Origin: Magnetospirillum gryphiswaldense MSR-1 v2
Lineage (GTDB): Bacteria; Pseudomonadota; Alphaproteobacteria; Rhodospirillales; Magnetospirillaceae
DNA: 64,000 nucleotides
NCBI RefSeq assembly: GCF_000513295.1
Contig: NC_023065.1
Location: 2,836,501 to 2,900,500, forward strand
Direction: 5' to 3'
The position numbers were made by a program, and so were the translations under genes. Below are positions 56,668-64,000 of the stretch, piece after piece. Numbering within the stretch: position 1 is the first letter of the stretch; the number at the start of each line of letters is the position of its first letter. Below the pieces are notes generated by a model. The model worked only from the letters and a program-made list of their open reading frames with translations. It made no database searches and was not told where the DNA came from.

Positions 56668-56828
56668 GGTGCGCTGCTTTCCGGAAAGTTCACCCGATCC
56701 GCGACCAGGGCACGGATACAGCTCCTTATGCACAGAGCGCGCCGAACTCATAACCACTTGAAAGTAATTGATTTACCCGAGGCGCATCCATGAGGCTGTC
56801 AAATTTTCCGACAGTGCCGCCGGAACGG

Positions 56829-57200
56829 CTAACGGACGCGGAAGCGTGCCAGTTCAGCCCTCAGCCATTGGCTGCTGGTGACCAGCGGAGCATCGGTACA
56901 GCGCACTTGGTATGGTTGGCCGCTATCGGCGCTTTCGCTGGCGACAGTGCGGATGAAGTCCTCGGCGCTGCTGATCAGGACTTCCGCCTGCATCTGCTGG
57001 TACTTGTCGCTCAAATGGAAATGCGCCATGCCCGAGCTGTACCATGTGCCATCGCTGTTGAACTCGCATGAGGATTGGGCGATCCGGTCAAGCAGATGAC
57101 TGATTTCCAACTGGGTTGTTGTCGTCATTCCGGCCCGGCCCACATGGCTCAGGCAAGGCAGCGCCAACAGCGTAGCGACCACAAGCGATAGTGTTTTCAT
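56829..57200 (-). CDS. DUF5329 exported protein
   Basis: 123 residues with a signal peptide (cleavage near GRA, residue 23). EISHLLDRIAQSSCEFNSDG, HLSDKYQQM, SAEDFIRTVASES and the YQVRC motif match DUF5329; the two cysteines may form a disulfide. Function unknown. Single gene. Confidence 0.82.
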   Translation of the reverse strand: MKTLSLVVATLLALPCLSHVGRAGMTTTTQLEISHLLDRIAQSSCEFNSDGTWYSSGMAHFHLSDKYQQMQAEVLISSAEDFIRTVASESADSGQPYQVRCTDAPLVTSSQWLRAELARFRVR

Positions 57201-57433
57201 GGCGGATCATCCGGCGACCGGTATGGCGTTCGGCGGCCGTGGCACCAGCTTGGGGGGAGTGCCATGGCCGCCGAACCGACGAAGCCGTAAACAGAGGTAG
57301 GGCGGGACTTCAGTTCACGGTCGACGTCTTAGTCTTCAGTCTCCGGTCTTGATCGCGTGCGTACGGGTGACCGGGGAGACGACTAATGCTTGAAGGATAA
57401 AAGCTTTCACCGGTGCCGAGACAGCATCGGAAA
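57201..57433. other. Intergenic, no feature recognised
   Basis: 233 bp between the DUF5329 gene and the end of the PLP-enzyme gene, both minus strand. No clear stem with T-run was found. Confidence 0.4.
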
Positions 57434-58582
57434 CTACTCACCATCAACGGCCTGCGTGAGATCGTCGAACAGGTCGTCGACCGCCTCGACCCCCACCGAC
57501 AACCGCAGCAGGTCGTCGGGAACCGGCGAGGATGGGCCTTCGATGCTGGCGCGGTGCTCGACCAAGCTTTCCACCCCGCCCAGCGACGTGGCCCGCTTCC
57601 ACACCTTCAGCCGCCCAGTCACGGCCAGGGCGGCATCGCGACCACCAGCGATGCGGATCGACAGCATACCGCCGAAGCCGCCGCGCATCTGCCGCCGCGC
57701 CAGATCGTGGCCGGGGAAAGTGGGCAGGCCGGGATACAGCACATCGGTGATTTGGGGCAAGGCTTGCAGCCGCTCGGCCAGACTTTGGGCGCTGGCGCAT
57801 TGCCAGCGGACACGGGGGAACAAGGTGCGCAGGCCGCGTTGCAGCAACCACGCCTCGAAGGTGCCAAGGATGCCGCCATTCTGCCCCAGCACCGTCTTGA
57901 CGCGGGTCCAGTATTCATCGACCTGGGCCGTGGTCAGGGTTCCGGCGACCACGTCGGAATGGCCGTTCAGGTATTTGGTCGCCGAATGCATGACCAGATC
58001 GGCCCCCAATTCCAGCGGACGGGTCAGCACCGGGGTGGCGATGGTGGAATCCACCGCCAGCCGGGCGCCGGCGGCATGGGCCAGTTCGGCCATGGCGGCG
58101 ATGTCGGTCACCGACCACAGCGGGTTGGCCGGACTTTCCACCCACACCAATTTGGTCTTGCCGGGGCGCAGGGCGGTGGCGACGGCCCCCAGATCGGTGG
58201 TGTCGACCAGTTCCACCACCAGCCCCCAATCGCTGGCGAAGCCCAACAACCACGACCGCAGCGCCCAGTACATCACCTTGGGCGCCAGCACGTGATCACC
58301 AGGCTGCAAGGCCAGGAAAGCAGCGGTGGCGGCGGCCATGCCGGAGGCGAACAGCAAGGTGGCGGCGCCGCCTTCCAGCGCGTTCAGGGTGTGGGCGGCG
58401 CTGTCGTAGGTGGGGTTGTCGGCGCGGGCATAGACGCGGCCACGGGGATAGCCGCCGTCGGCCTCGCGTTCATAGGTGGTGGAGGGATGGAGCGGCGGGA
58501 TCAACGCCCCCGTCGCCGCATCCACCACGCCCAAGGCTTGGGCGGCCAGGGTTTCCGGCCGCCCGTGTTTGACCTCAGCCAT
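57434..58582 (-). CDS. PLP-dependent transsulfuration-type enzyme
   Basis: 382 residues of the Cys/Met metabolism family (cystathionine gamma-synthase/lyase type). NPTYDSAAHTLNALEGGAAT, substrate-cofactor motif SATKYLNGHSD with the PLP lysine, and the GGMLSI region. Which member (MetB, MetC, MetZ or a lyase) cannot be told by eye. Its start overlaps the OsmC stop by eight bases, which ties it to thiol chemistry. Confidence 0.88.
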   Translation of the reverse strand: MAEVKHGRPETLAAQALGVVDAATGALIPPLHPSTTYEREADGGYPRGRVYARADNPTYDSAAHTLNALEGGAATLLFASGMAAATAAFLALQPGDHVLAPKVMYWALRSWLLGFASDWGLVVELVDTTDLGAVATALRPGKTKLVWVESPANPLWSVTDIAAMAELAHAAGARLAVDSTIATPVLTRPLELGADLVMHSATKYLNGHSDVVAGTLTTAQVDEYWTRVKTVLGQNGGILGTFEAWLLQRGLRTLFPRVRWQCASAQSLAERLQALPQITDVLYPGLPTFPGHDLARRQMRGGFGGMLSIRIAGGRDAALAVTGRLKVWKRATSLGGVESLVEHRASIEGPSSPVPDDLLRLSVGVEAVDDLFDDLTQAVDGE

Positions 58583-59087
58583 TGGTCTTGACCGTCAGCT
58601 CCAGCTTGGGCGGTTTGGCCAGGGTCTGGAACACCACGCAATAGCGTTCGGTCAGCTTGGTCAGGCTGTCGATGCGGTCCTGCGGCTCGCTGGTTTCCAG
58701 GGCGAAGGTCAGGCGGATATCGCGAAAGCCGACGGGGGCGTCCTTGGCCACCCCCAAGGTGCCGCGGAAATCCAGATCGCCCTCGGCCGAGACGGTGCCG
58801 CCCTTGAGCTCGAAACCGATGGCGGTGGCCACCGCCTTCAAGGTGACGCCGGCACAGGCCACCAGGGCTTCCAGCAGCATGTCGCCGGAACAGGCCTGCA
58901 TGCCGTTGCCGCCGGTGGCCGGGTGCAGACCGGCCTCGACCAGGGCGCGACCGGTGTCGACCTTGCAGGCGATACCTTCGCCGTCCAGTTCGCCCTTGGC
59001 CTTCAAGGTGATCACCGCGGTTTCCGGATCGACCTTGTAGCGGTCCTTGATGGGGGTTTGCAGGGCGCGCAATTCGTCGGCGTTCAT
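58575..59087 (-). CDS. OsmC-family protein
   Basis: 170 residues; OsmC/Ohr fold with DMLLEALVACAGVTLKAVA carrying one conserved cysteine and CKVDTGRALVEAGLHPATGG before it. Family members reduce organic hydroperoxides, though not all are active. Located between the acetyl-CoA synthetase and the PLP enzyme on the minus strand, 22 bp after acs. Confidence 0.87.
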   Translation of the reverse strand: MNADELRALQTPIKDRYKVDPETAVITLKAKGELDGEGIACKVDTGRALVEAGLHPATGGNGMQACSGDMLLEALVACAGVTLKAVATAIGFELKGGTVSAEGDLDFRGTLGVAKDAPVGFRDIRLTFALETSEPQDRIDSLTKLTERYCVVFQTLAKPPKLELTVKTNG

Positions 59088-59109
59088 GGATTAGGACCTC
59101 CAGTTGGGT

Positions 59110-61047
59110 TCAGCTGTTGTCGCGGCGACGTTGGACGATGTCGTCCACCACTTGTGGATCGGCCAGGGTGGATGTGTCACCGAAATTATCATAATCCCCC
59201 GCCGCCACCTTGGTCAGGATACGGCGCAGGATTTTGCCGGCCCGGTTCTTGGGCAGGGCCGGCGCCCATTGAATGGCGTCCGGGGTGGCGATGGGACCGA
59301 TGCGGGTGCGCACCGCTTCGATGATTTCCCGGCGCAGTGCGTCGCTTTCGGCGAAACCTTCCTTCAAGGTGACATAGGCGAACACGCCCTGGCCCTTGAT
59401 GTCGTGCGGATAGCCGACCACCGCCGATTCGGCCACCGCCGGATGGGACGAGATGGCGCTTTCCAGTTCCACCGTGCCCAGGCGATGGCCCGAGACGTTG
59501 ATGACGTCGTCGACGCGGCCCATGATGCGGTAATAGCCGTCCTCGTCGCGACTGCCGCCGTCGCCGGTAAAATAGCGACCGGGATAGGGGGCGAAATAGG
59601 TCCGCACGAAGCGGTCGTGATCATGCAAGATGGTGCGCGCCTGCCCCGGCCACGACCCGGCGAAGCACATATTGCCTTGGCCCGGCCCATCCAGCGTGTT
59701 GCCGTGGGCATCGACCAACTCGGGCCGAATGCCGAAATAGGGCTTGGCGGCATGGCCGGGTTTGTTGGGTGTGGCGCCGGGGATGGGCACCAGCAGCACG
59801 GCCCCGGTCTCGGTCTGCCAATAGGTATCGACGATGGGGCAGCGTCCGCCGCCGATGACCCGGTGGAACCACAGCCAGGCTTCCGGGTTGATGGGTTCGC
59901 CCACCGAGCCCAGCACCCGCAGGGACGACAGATCATGGCGGGAAACCGGGGCCTCGCCCTCGCGCATCAGCGAGCGGATGGCGGTGGGGGCGGTATAGAA
60001 GATGTTGACCTTATGCTTGGCGATGATCGACCACCAGCGCGACACGTCGGGCCAGGTGGGCACCCCCTCGAACAGCACGCTGGTGGCGCCGTTGAGCAGC
60101 GGACCATAGACCTTGTAGGTGTGGGCGGTGACCCAACCCACATCGGCGGTGCACCAGAAGACATCGTTTTCGTGCCAGTCGAAGATCGTCCGCCACGACG
60201 TGCCGGCATGGACCAGATAGCCGCCGGTGGTGTGCACCAAACCCTTGGGCTTGCCGGTGGAGCCCGAGGTGTAAAGGATGAACAGCGGGTCTTCGGCCCC
60301 CACCTCCACCGGCTCGCACCAGGGGGCGGCGGCGTCCAGCACCGCGTCGTACCAATGGTCGCGACCGGGGGTGAAGGGAACATCGGCGCCGCTGCGCCGC
60401 ACCACCACCACCGAATGCACCTGTTTCTGACTGTTCAAGGCCCGATCGGCATTGACCTTCAACGGCACGGCGCGCCCGCCGCGCTTGCCCTCGTCGGCGG
60501 TGATCAGCACCTTGGCCCCGGCATCATGGATGCGATCGGCCAGAGCCTCGGCGGAAAAGCCGCTGAACACCACCGAATGCACCGCCCCCAGACGCACGCA
60601 GGCCAGCATGGCGACGAAGGCCTCGGGGATCACCGGCAGATAGATGGTAACCACGTCGCCCTTGGCCACCCCCAGCCCCTTCAGCACGTTGGCCAACCGG
60701 TTGACGCGGTCGGACAACTCGCCCCAGGTCACTACCCGGCTTTCTTCGACGCCGTCGCCTTCCCACAAGAGAGCCGGCTGGTCGGCCTTGGCCGGCAGAT
60801 GGCGATCCAGGGCGTTGACCGAGGCGTTCAAGCTGCCGTCGGCGAACCAGCGGATGCGCAGGTCGTCAGGGTCGAACTTGGTGTCGCTGACTTGGCTGAA
60901 CGGACGCATCCAATCGAGGAAGCCGGCCTGATCACGCCAGAATTCGTCAGGATTCTCGATGGAGCGGGCGTAGACGCGGGCATAGGTGTCGGCGTCCACA
61001 TGGGCGTGTTCGGCAAAACCGGCGGGAACGGGAAAGACCTGGGACAT
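59110..61047 (-). CDS. acs: Acetyl-CoA synthetase
   Basis: 645 residues. Adenylate-forming motifs YTSGSTGKPKGLVHT, TYWQTETGAVL and YFTGDGGSRDEDGYY, and the C-terminal acetylation-type lysine in LPKNRAGKILRRIL. It converts acetate, ATP and CoA to acetyl-CoA. Start at the ATG at 61047; an in-frame start at 61080 is unlikely since homologues begin near MSQVFP. A propionyl-CoA synthetase role is possible but less likely from the acyl-pocket region. Confidence 0.92.
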   Translation of the reverse strand: MSQVFPVPAGFAEHAHVDADTYARVYARSIENPDEFWRDQAGFLDWMRPFSQVSDTKFDPDDLRIRWFADGSLNASVNALDRHLPAKADQPALLWEGDGVEESRVVTWGELSDRVNRLANVLKGLGVAKGDVVTIYLPVIPEAFVAMLACVRLGAVHSVVFSGFSAEALADRIHDAGAKVLITADEGKRGGRAVPLKVNADRALNSQKQVHSVVVVRRSGADVPFTPGRDHWYDAVLDAAAPWCEPVEVGAEDPLFILYTSGSTGKPKGLVHTTGGYLVHAGTSWRTIFDWHENDVFWCTADVGWVTAHTYKVYGPLLNGATSVLFEGVPTWPDVSRWWSIIAKHKVNIFYTAPTAIRSLMREGEAPVSRHDLSSLRVLGSVGEPINPEAWLWFHRVIGGGRCPIVDTYWQTETGAVLLVPIPGATPNKPGHAAKPYFGIRPELVDAHGNTLDGPGQGNMCFAGSWPGQARTILHDHDRFVRTYFAPYPGRYFTGDGGSRDEDGYYRIMGRVDDVINVSGHRLGTVELESAISSHPAVAESAVVGYPHDIKGQGVFAYVTLKEGFAESDALRREIIEAVRTRIGPIATPDAIQWAPALPKNRAGKILRRILTKVAAGDYDNFGDTSTLADPQVVDDIVQRRRDNS

Positions 61048-61159
61048 GGGGAACTCGGGTGAAAATGTACGGTCCAACAAGTGTATCCCGCCGCCAATTT
61101 AACACAACAGCAGCAGACATGCGCTGAATGCAGGCGCTTATTCACGCACAATATGTGTT

Positions 61160-61930
61160 CTATATGGCAGCGGCGGGGAAGGTCTCGTCGCCGGTGGGCT
61201 TACGGCTGGCATGGTCCAGTTCGGCCAACAGCTTGTATTTCCACGCCAGGAACTCGGGGTCCAGGCGGTCGCGCGGGCGGGCCAGGGGCGGCGTCACCTC
61301 GGCCCGGATACGTCCCGGATTAGGTTGCATGACGACGATGCGGTCGGCCAGGAACAGCGCTTCCTCGATGTCGTGGGTCACCAGGATCATGGTCGGGCGG
61401 TCATAGGCCCACAAATCCAGCAGGTGTTCCTGCAAATCGCCGCGAGTCAGGGCGTCCAGGGCCGAGAACGGCTCATCCAGCAGCAGCACCTTGGGCCGAC
61501 CGACCAAGGCGCGGGCCAGGGCGACGCGCTGGGCTTGGCCGCCCGACAACTCGCGCGGCCAATGCCCGGCATGGGAGGCCAGACCGACCCGGGCCAAAGC
61601 CTCGGACACCCGAACCTTGCGTTCGGCGACGGGCAGATGGCGGATGCCGAAGGAAACGTTGTCATCGATGGACAGCCACGGCATCAGCCTGGGTTCCTGG
61701 AACACCATGCCGATTTCTTCCCGCGGCGCGGCGATGGCGGTGCCGTCCAAAGAGATCGTGCCCGAACTGGGACTGTCCAGGCCCGAGATCAGCCGCAAGG
61801 CCGTGCTTTTGCCACAGCCCGAACCGCCGACGATGGCCAGGATCTCGCCCTGGGCCACGTGCAGATCCAGGCCGGCCAGGGCCAGCAGGCCGTTGGGATA
61901 GCGCTTGGAGGCGCCGGAAATATCGAGCAT
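61160..61930 (-). CDS. ABC transporter ATPase, SsuB/TauB type
   Basis: 256 residues. Walker A GGSGCGKST, Q-loop VFQEPRLMPW, signature LSGGQAQRVALARAL, Walker B LLLDEPFSALD, H-loop THD. Powers uptake of aliphatic sulfonates, taurine or a similar sulfur source with the permease and binding protein upstream. Confidence 0.93.
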   Translation of the reverse strand: MLDISGASKRYPNGLLALAGLDLHVAQGEILAIVGGSGCGKSTALRLISGLDSPSSGTISLDGTAIAAPREEIGMVFQEPRLMPWLSIDDNVSFGIRHLPVAERKVRVSEALARVGLASHAGHWPRELSGGQAQRVALARALVGRPKVLLLDEPFSALDALTRGDLQEHLLDLWAYDRPTMILVTHDIEEALFLADRIVVMQPNPGRIRAEVTPPLARPRDRLDPEFLAWKYKLLAELDHASRKPTGDETFPAAAI

Positions 61931-61936
61931 AGGGGG

Positions 61937-62749
61937 CTACTCCGCCGGCTTGAAGCCGTCTTGCCAGGTCAGGAAACGCGCCGACACCGAAGCCAGCAGC
62001 CAGTCGGTCAGCTTGCCCAGGATGGCGAAGGCGGTGATGGAGGCCAAGATGGTGGCCGGGCGACCGGTCTGTTGACCATCGACCAGCAAGAAGCCCAAGC
62101 CCTGCTCGGCCCCCATGAACTCGGCGGCGACCACGAACATCCAGCCCAGACCAAGGCCCGAGCGCAGGGCGATGACATAGGTGGGCAGAGTGGCCGGCAG
62201 CAGGATGCGGGTGATCATCTCTTGGTGGCTGAAACGGAAGATGCGCCCGACCTCGACCAGCTTGCGATCGACCCCCAGGATGGCCCCGGACAGCGCCAGA
62301 TAAATGGGAAAGAACACCCCCACCGCGATCAGGATCACTTTGGAAGTCTCGAAGATGCCGAACCACAGGATGAACATGGGCACCCAGGCGATGGACGGAA
62401 TGTTGCGCAACGCCTGCAACGACGGGTCGATCAGCCGGCGGACGCTGGTCCAATAACCGCTGACCGCGCCCAACAAGGTGCCGGCGGCAACGCCGAAGAC
62501 AAAGCCCAGGCCGACCCGTTGCAAGGTGGCGAGGATGTGGCCGGTCAATTCGCCCGATTTGGCCAGATCGGCCAGGGTCAGGAAAATCCTGGACGGCGTC
62601 GGCAGCAGCCGACCGTCCGACCACTTCAGCGCCACCGCCACTTCCCAGGCCAAAGCCAGGGTCAGCGGCAGGATGAAGCCGATCAGCCACTTGCCGCCCG
62701 AACCGGTGGAGGTTCGGGCGGCGTTTTCGACGGTTTGCTCTGTGCTCAC
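61937..62749 (-). CDS. ABC transporter permease, SsuC type
   Basis: 270 residues, six membrane helices, with the cytoplasmic coupling loop VGRIFRFSHQEMITRILLPATLPT. Overlaps the binding-protein stop (ATGA) and is followed by the ATPase gene after six bases. Confidence 0.92.
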   Translation of the reverse strand: MSTEQTVENAARTSTGSGGKWLIGFILPLTLALAWEVAVALKWSDGRLLPTPSRIFLTLADLAKSGELTGHILATLQRVGLGFVFGVAAGTLLGAVSGYWTSVRRLIDPSLQALRNIPSIAWVPMFILWFGIFETSKVILIAVGVFFPIYLALSGAILGVDRKLVEVGRIFRFSHQEMITRILLPATLPTYVIALRSGLGLGWMFVVAAEFMGAEQGLGFLLVDGQQTGRPATILASITAFAILGKLTDWLLASVSARFLTWQDGFKPAE

Positions 62750-63726
62750 TTGATCCCCAACTTGGTGACGAAAGAAGAATCCACCAGACCAGCGGCGACG
62801 GCGGCGACGTTGACATCGGCGGCGATCACCCCAGCCTGCTGCAAGGCGATACCGGCGCCCTCGATGGTCTTCTTCTGCGTGTCGCCGATGGCGGCGGTGG
62901 ACAGGTCGGTCCGCTCCAACTGGCGGGCGGCAACGGCGTCGGTCAGCTTGGCCTGGGTGGCGATGATCTGCTTCAACTCGCCCGGATTGTTGATGGCGAA
63001 GGCGCGGGCCTTCTCATACACCTGCAACACCTTGGACACCAGTTCCGGATGATCGGCGGCGAAATCCTCGCGGGTATTGAGCACACCCCAGGTGTTGATG
63101 TCGGCATTGCGGTAGAACAGCTTGGCGCCGTCATCCAACTCGGCTTGCGCCATCAGCGGATCCAGACCGGCCCAGGCATCGACGTCACCCTTGGACAGGG
63201 CCAGACGACCGTCCTGATGCTGCAACAGCACCACCTTGACGTCCTTTTCGGTCAGGCCGTTTTCCGCCAGGGTGCGGATCAGGAAGATGTGCGGGTCGGT
63301 GCCACGGGTGGCGGCGATGCGCTTGCCCTTGAGGTCGGCGACCTTGCTGATGGCGGACGAGCCCTGGGTCACCAGCGCCGTCCATTCCGGCTTGGAATAG
63401 ACATAGACCGACTTCACCGGGTTGCCGTTGATGCGGGCCAGCAAGGCGGCGGCACCGGCGGACGAACCGAAATCCAAGCCCTTGGCATTCAAGAATTCCA
63501 ACGCCTTATTGGAGCCCAGCGACTGCACCCAGCGGACCTTGATGCCGTCCTTCTTCAACTCTTCTTCCAGCCAGCCCTTTTCCTTCAGCACCAGGCTGAC
63601 CGGGTTGTAATAGGCGAAATCGATCTTCAACTCGTCGATCTTGTCGGCGGCATGGGCCTGGGCCGACAAGCCCAACAAGATGGCGGCGGCGGTACCGGCA
63701 CGGCGCAGGAAGGAAGTCAGGGCCAT
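62746..63726 (-). CDS. ABC sulfonate-type substrate-binding protein, SsuA-like
   Basis: 326 residues with a signal peptide (cleavage near AHA, residue 26). KIDFAYYNPVSLVLKEKGWL and LDFGSSAGAAALLARINGNP are typical of SsuA/TauA/NrtA-type proteins. AGGAGA five bases before the ATG. First gene of the three-gene unit; the actual substrate is not certain. Confidence 0.92.
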   Translation of the reverse strand: MALTSFLRRAGTAAAILLGLSAQAHAADKIDELKIDFAYYNPVSLVLKEKGWLEEELKKDGIKVRWVQSLGSNKALEFLNAKGLDFGSSAGAAALLARINGNPVKSVYVYSKPEWTALVTQGSSAISKVADLKGKRIAATRGTDPHIFLIRTLAENGLTEKDVKVVLLQHQDGRLALSKGDVDAWAGLDPLMAQAELDDGAKLFYRNADINTWGVLNTREDFAADHPELVSKVLQVYEKARAFAINNPGELKQIIATQAKLTDAVAARQLERTDLSTAAIGDTQKKTIEGAGIALQQAGVIAADVNVAAVAAGLVDSSFVTKLGIK

Positions 63727-63952
63727 CGGGCTCTCCTATATAACATATATTAATGGTTAATTTCTCTGAATTCACACTGACACTGCGTGTTTGCGTTGTC
63801 AATAGTATACAGAGCGAGTGGTTTTATGTGCTGATGGTCTGGAGCGACGGACCACCGACGGCACCCTTCCACCCTGCCCTGGTCGAGGGCCATCGCCACG
63901 CGCTATCATCGCGTTCTCGGCTGGCGCCACAGCGCCGTCATGGAAAGACACG
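63727..63952. other. Divergent region between the sulfonate operon and a cobK-like gene
   Basis: 226 bp. AT-rich next to the binding-protein start, GC-rich towards the plus-strand gene. It must hold both promoters. I see no cobalamin riboswitch core before the cobK-like start. Confidence 0.4.
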
Positions 63953-64000
63953 ATGGCCCGTAATATCCTCATCCTCGGCGGCAGCACCGAAGCCTATGCC
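63953..64000 (+). CDS. cobK: Start of a precorrin-6A reductase-like gene (partial)
   Basis: Only 16 codons are visible: ATG then ARNILILGGSTEAYA, the Rossmann start typical of CobK/CbiJ precorrin-6A reductases of cobalamin synthesis. The gene runs off the window end. GAAAGA lies just upstream. The call rests on this short motif. Confidence 0.5.
   Translation, partial: MARNILILGGSTEAYA

Noticed and set aside
59104-63052. Two plus-strand frames of more than 600 codons (59104-61062 and 61211-63052)
   Set aside because: Antisense to acs and to the SsuBC-like genes; no motifs.
63727-63952. Cobalamin riboswitch before the cobK-like start
   Set aside because: No recognisable B12-box or receptor core on the plus strand in the short gap.

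Overview
The window looks like a GC-rich chromosome segment from an alphaproteobacterium, most likely Rhodospirillales of the Magnetospirillum type (inferred from gene content). Signs of this are the DUF1476, DUF2125 and DUF3035 families, the ribF-ileS-lspA-DUF3035 run, the rplY-pth-ychF run, and an ECF sigma/ChrR module. The core is ordinary housekeeping. One integrated island and several repeat or IS structures break it up.

Layout: 1-11.5 kb has an AsmA-like protein cut by the window edge, two tandem paralogous chemoreceptors, an Lrp regulator, a 2-Cys peroxiredoxin, a Cache-HAMP histidine kinase, trxB and a LysR regulator. At 11.74-11.87 kb there is a candidate small RNA made of short hairpins with UCUCC in their loops and a Rho-independent terminator. 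Its last 64 bp are repeated exactly at 25.11-25.17 kb. The two 64-bp copies bound a 13.3-kb island with a P4-type integrase, an excisionase-like HTH protein, a prim-pol/ATPase replication protein, a ribbon-helix-helix-like protein, an IS3 relic and a methyltransferase relic.

The island cargo holds the most unusual system: a four-gene operon at 13.86-19.36 kb. It encodes a periplasmic TlpA-type thioredoxin, a secreted 118-residue protein ending in eight cysteines spaced exactly four residues apart (GCSx repeats), and two large membrane proteins of similar architecture with DUF4350-like domains. I recognise no described system with this composition.

The core resumes at 25.2-37.7 kb (ychF, pth, rplY, an orphan peptide-type binding protein, GNAT, TetR, ChaC, DUF2125, ribF, ileS, lspA, DUF3035 lipoprotein). 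A complete IS630-family element (37766-38831) sits in a 148-bp palindrome-rich repeat. An uninterrupted copy in the opposite orientation lies at 55754-55901. An M16 peptidase pair follows.

The 42-52.3 kb stretch looks like a singlet-oxygen/photo-oxidative stress regulon. An ECF sigma factor and its ChrR anti-sigma lie beside a glutathione peroxidase, folE, FAD oxidoreductase, DUF1365, CFA-type methyltransferase, transporter, DUF3833, SDR, NTF2-like and DUF6134 genes. Three sites of the form TGATCC-N18-TA stand before gpx, before the DUF6134 gene and before a 62-residue ORF that precedes the sigma factor. The remainder (52.3-64 kb) holds ExoD, TerC, DUF1476, several small proteins, PPK2, a PAS/LTXXQ protein, DUF5329, a transsulfuration-type PLP enzyme, OsmC, acetyl-CoA synthetase, an SsuABC-like transporter and the first codons of a cobK-like gene.
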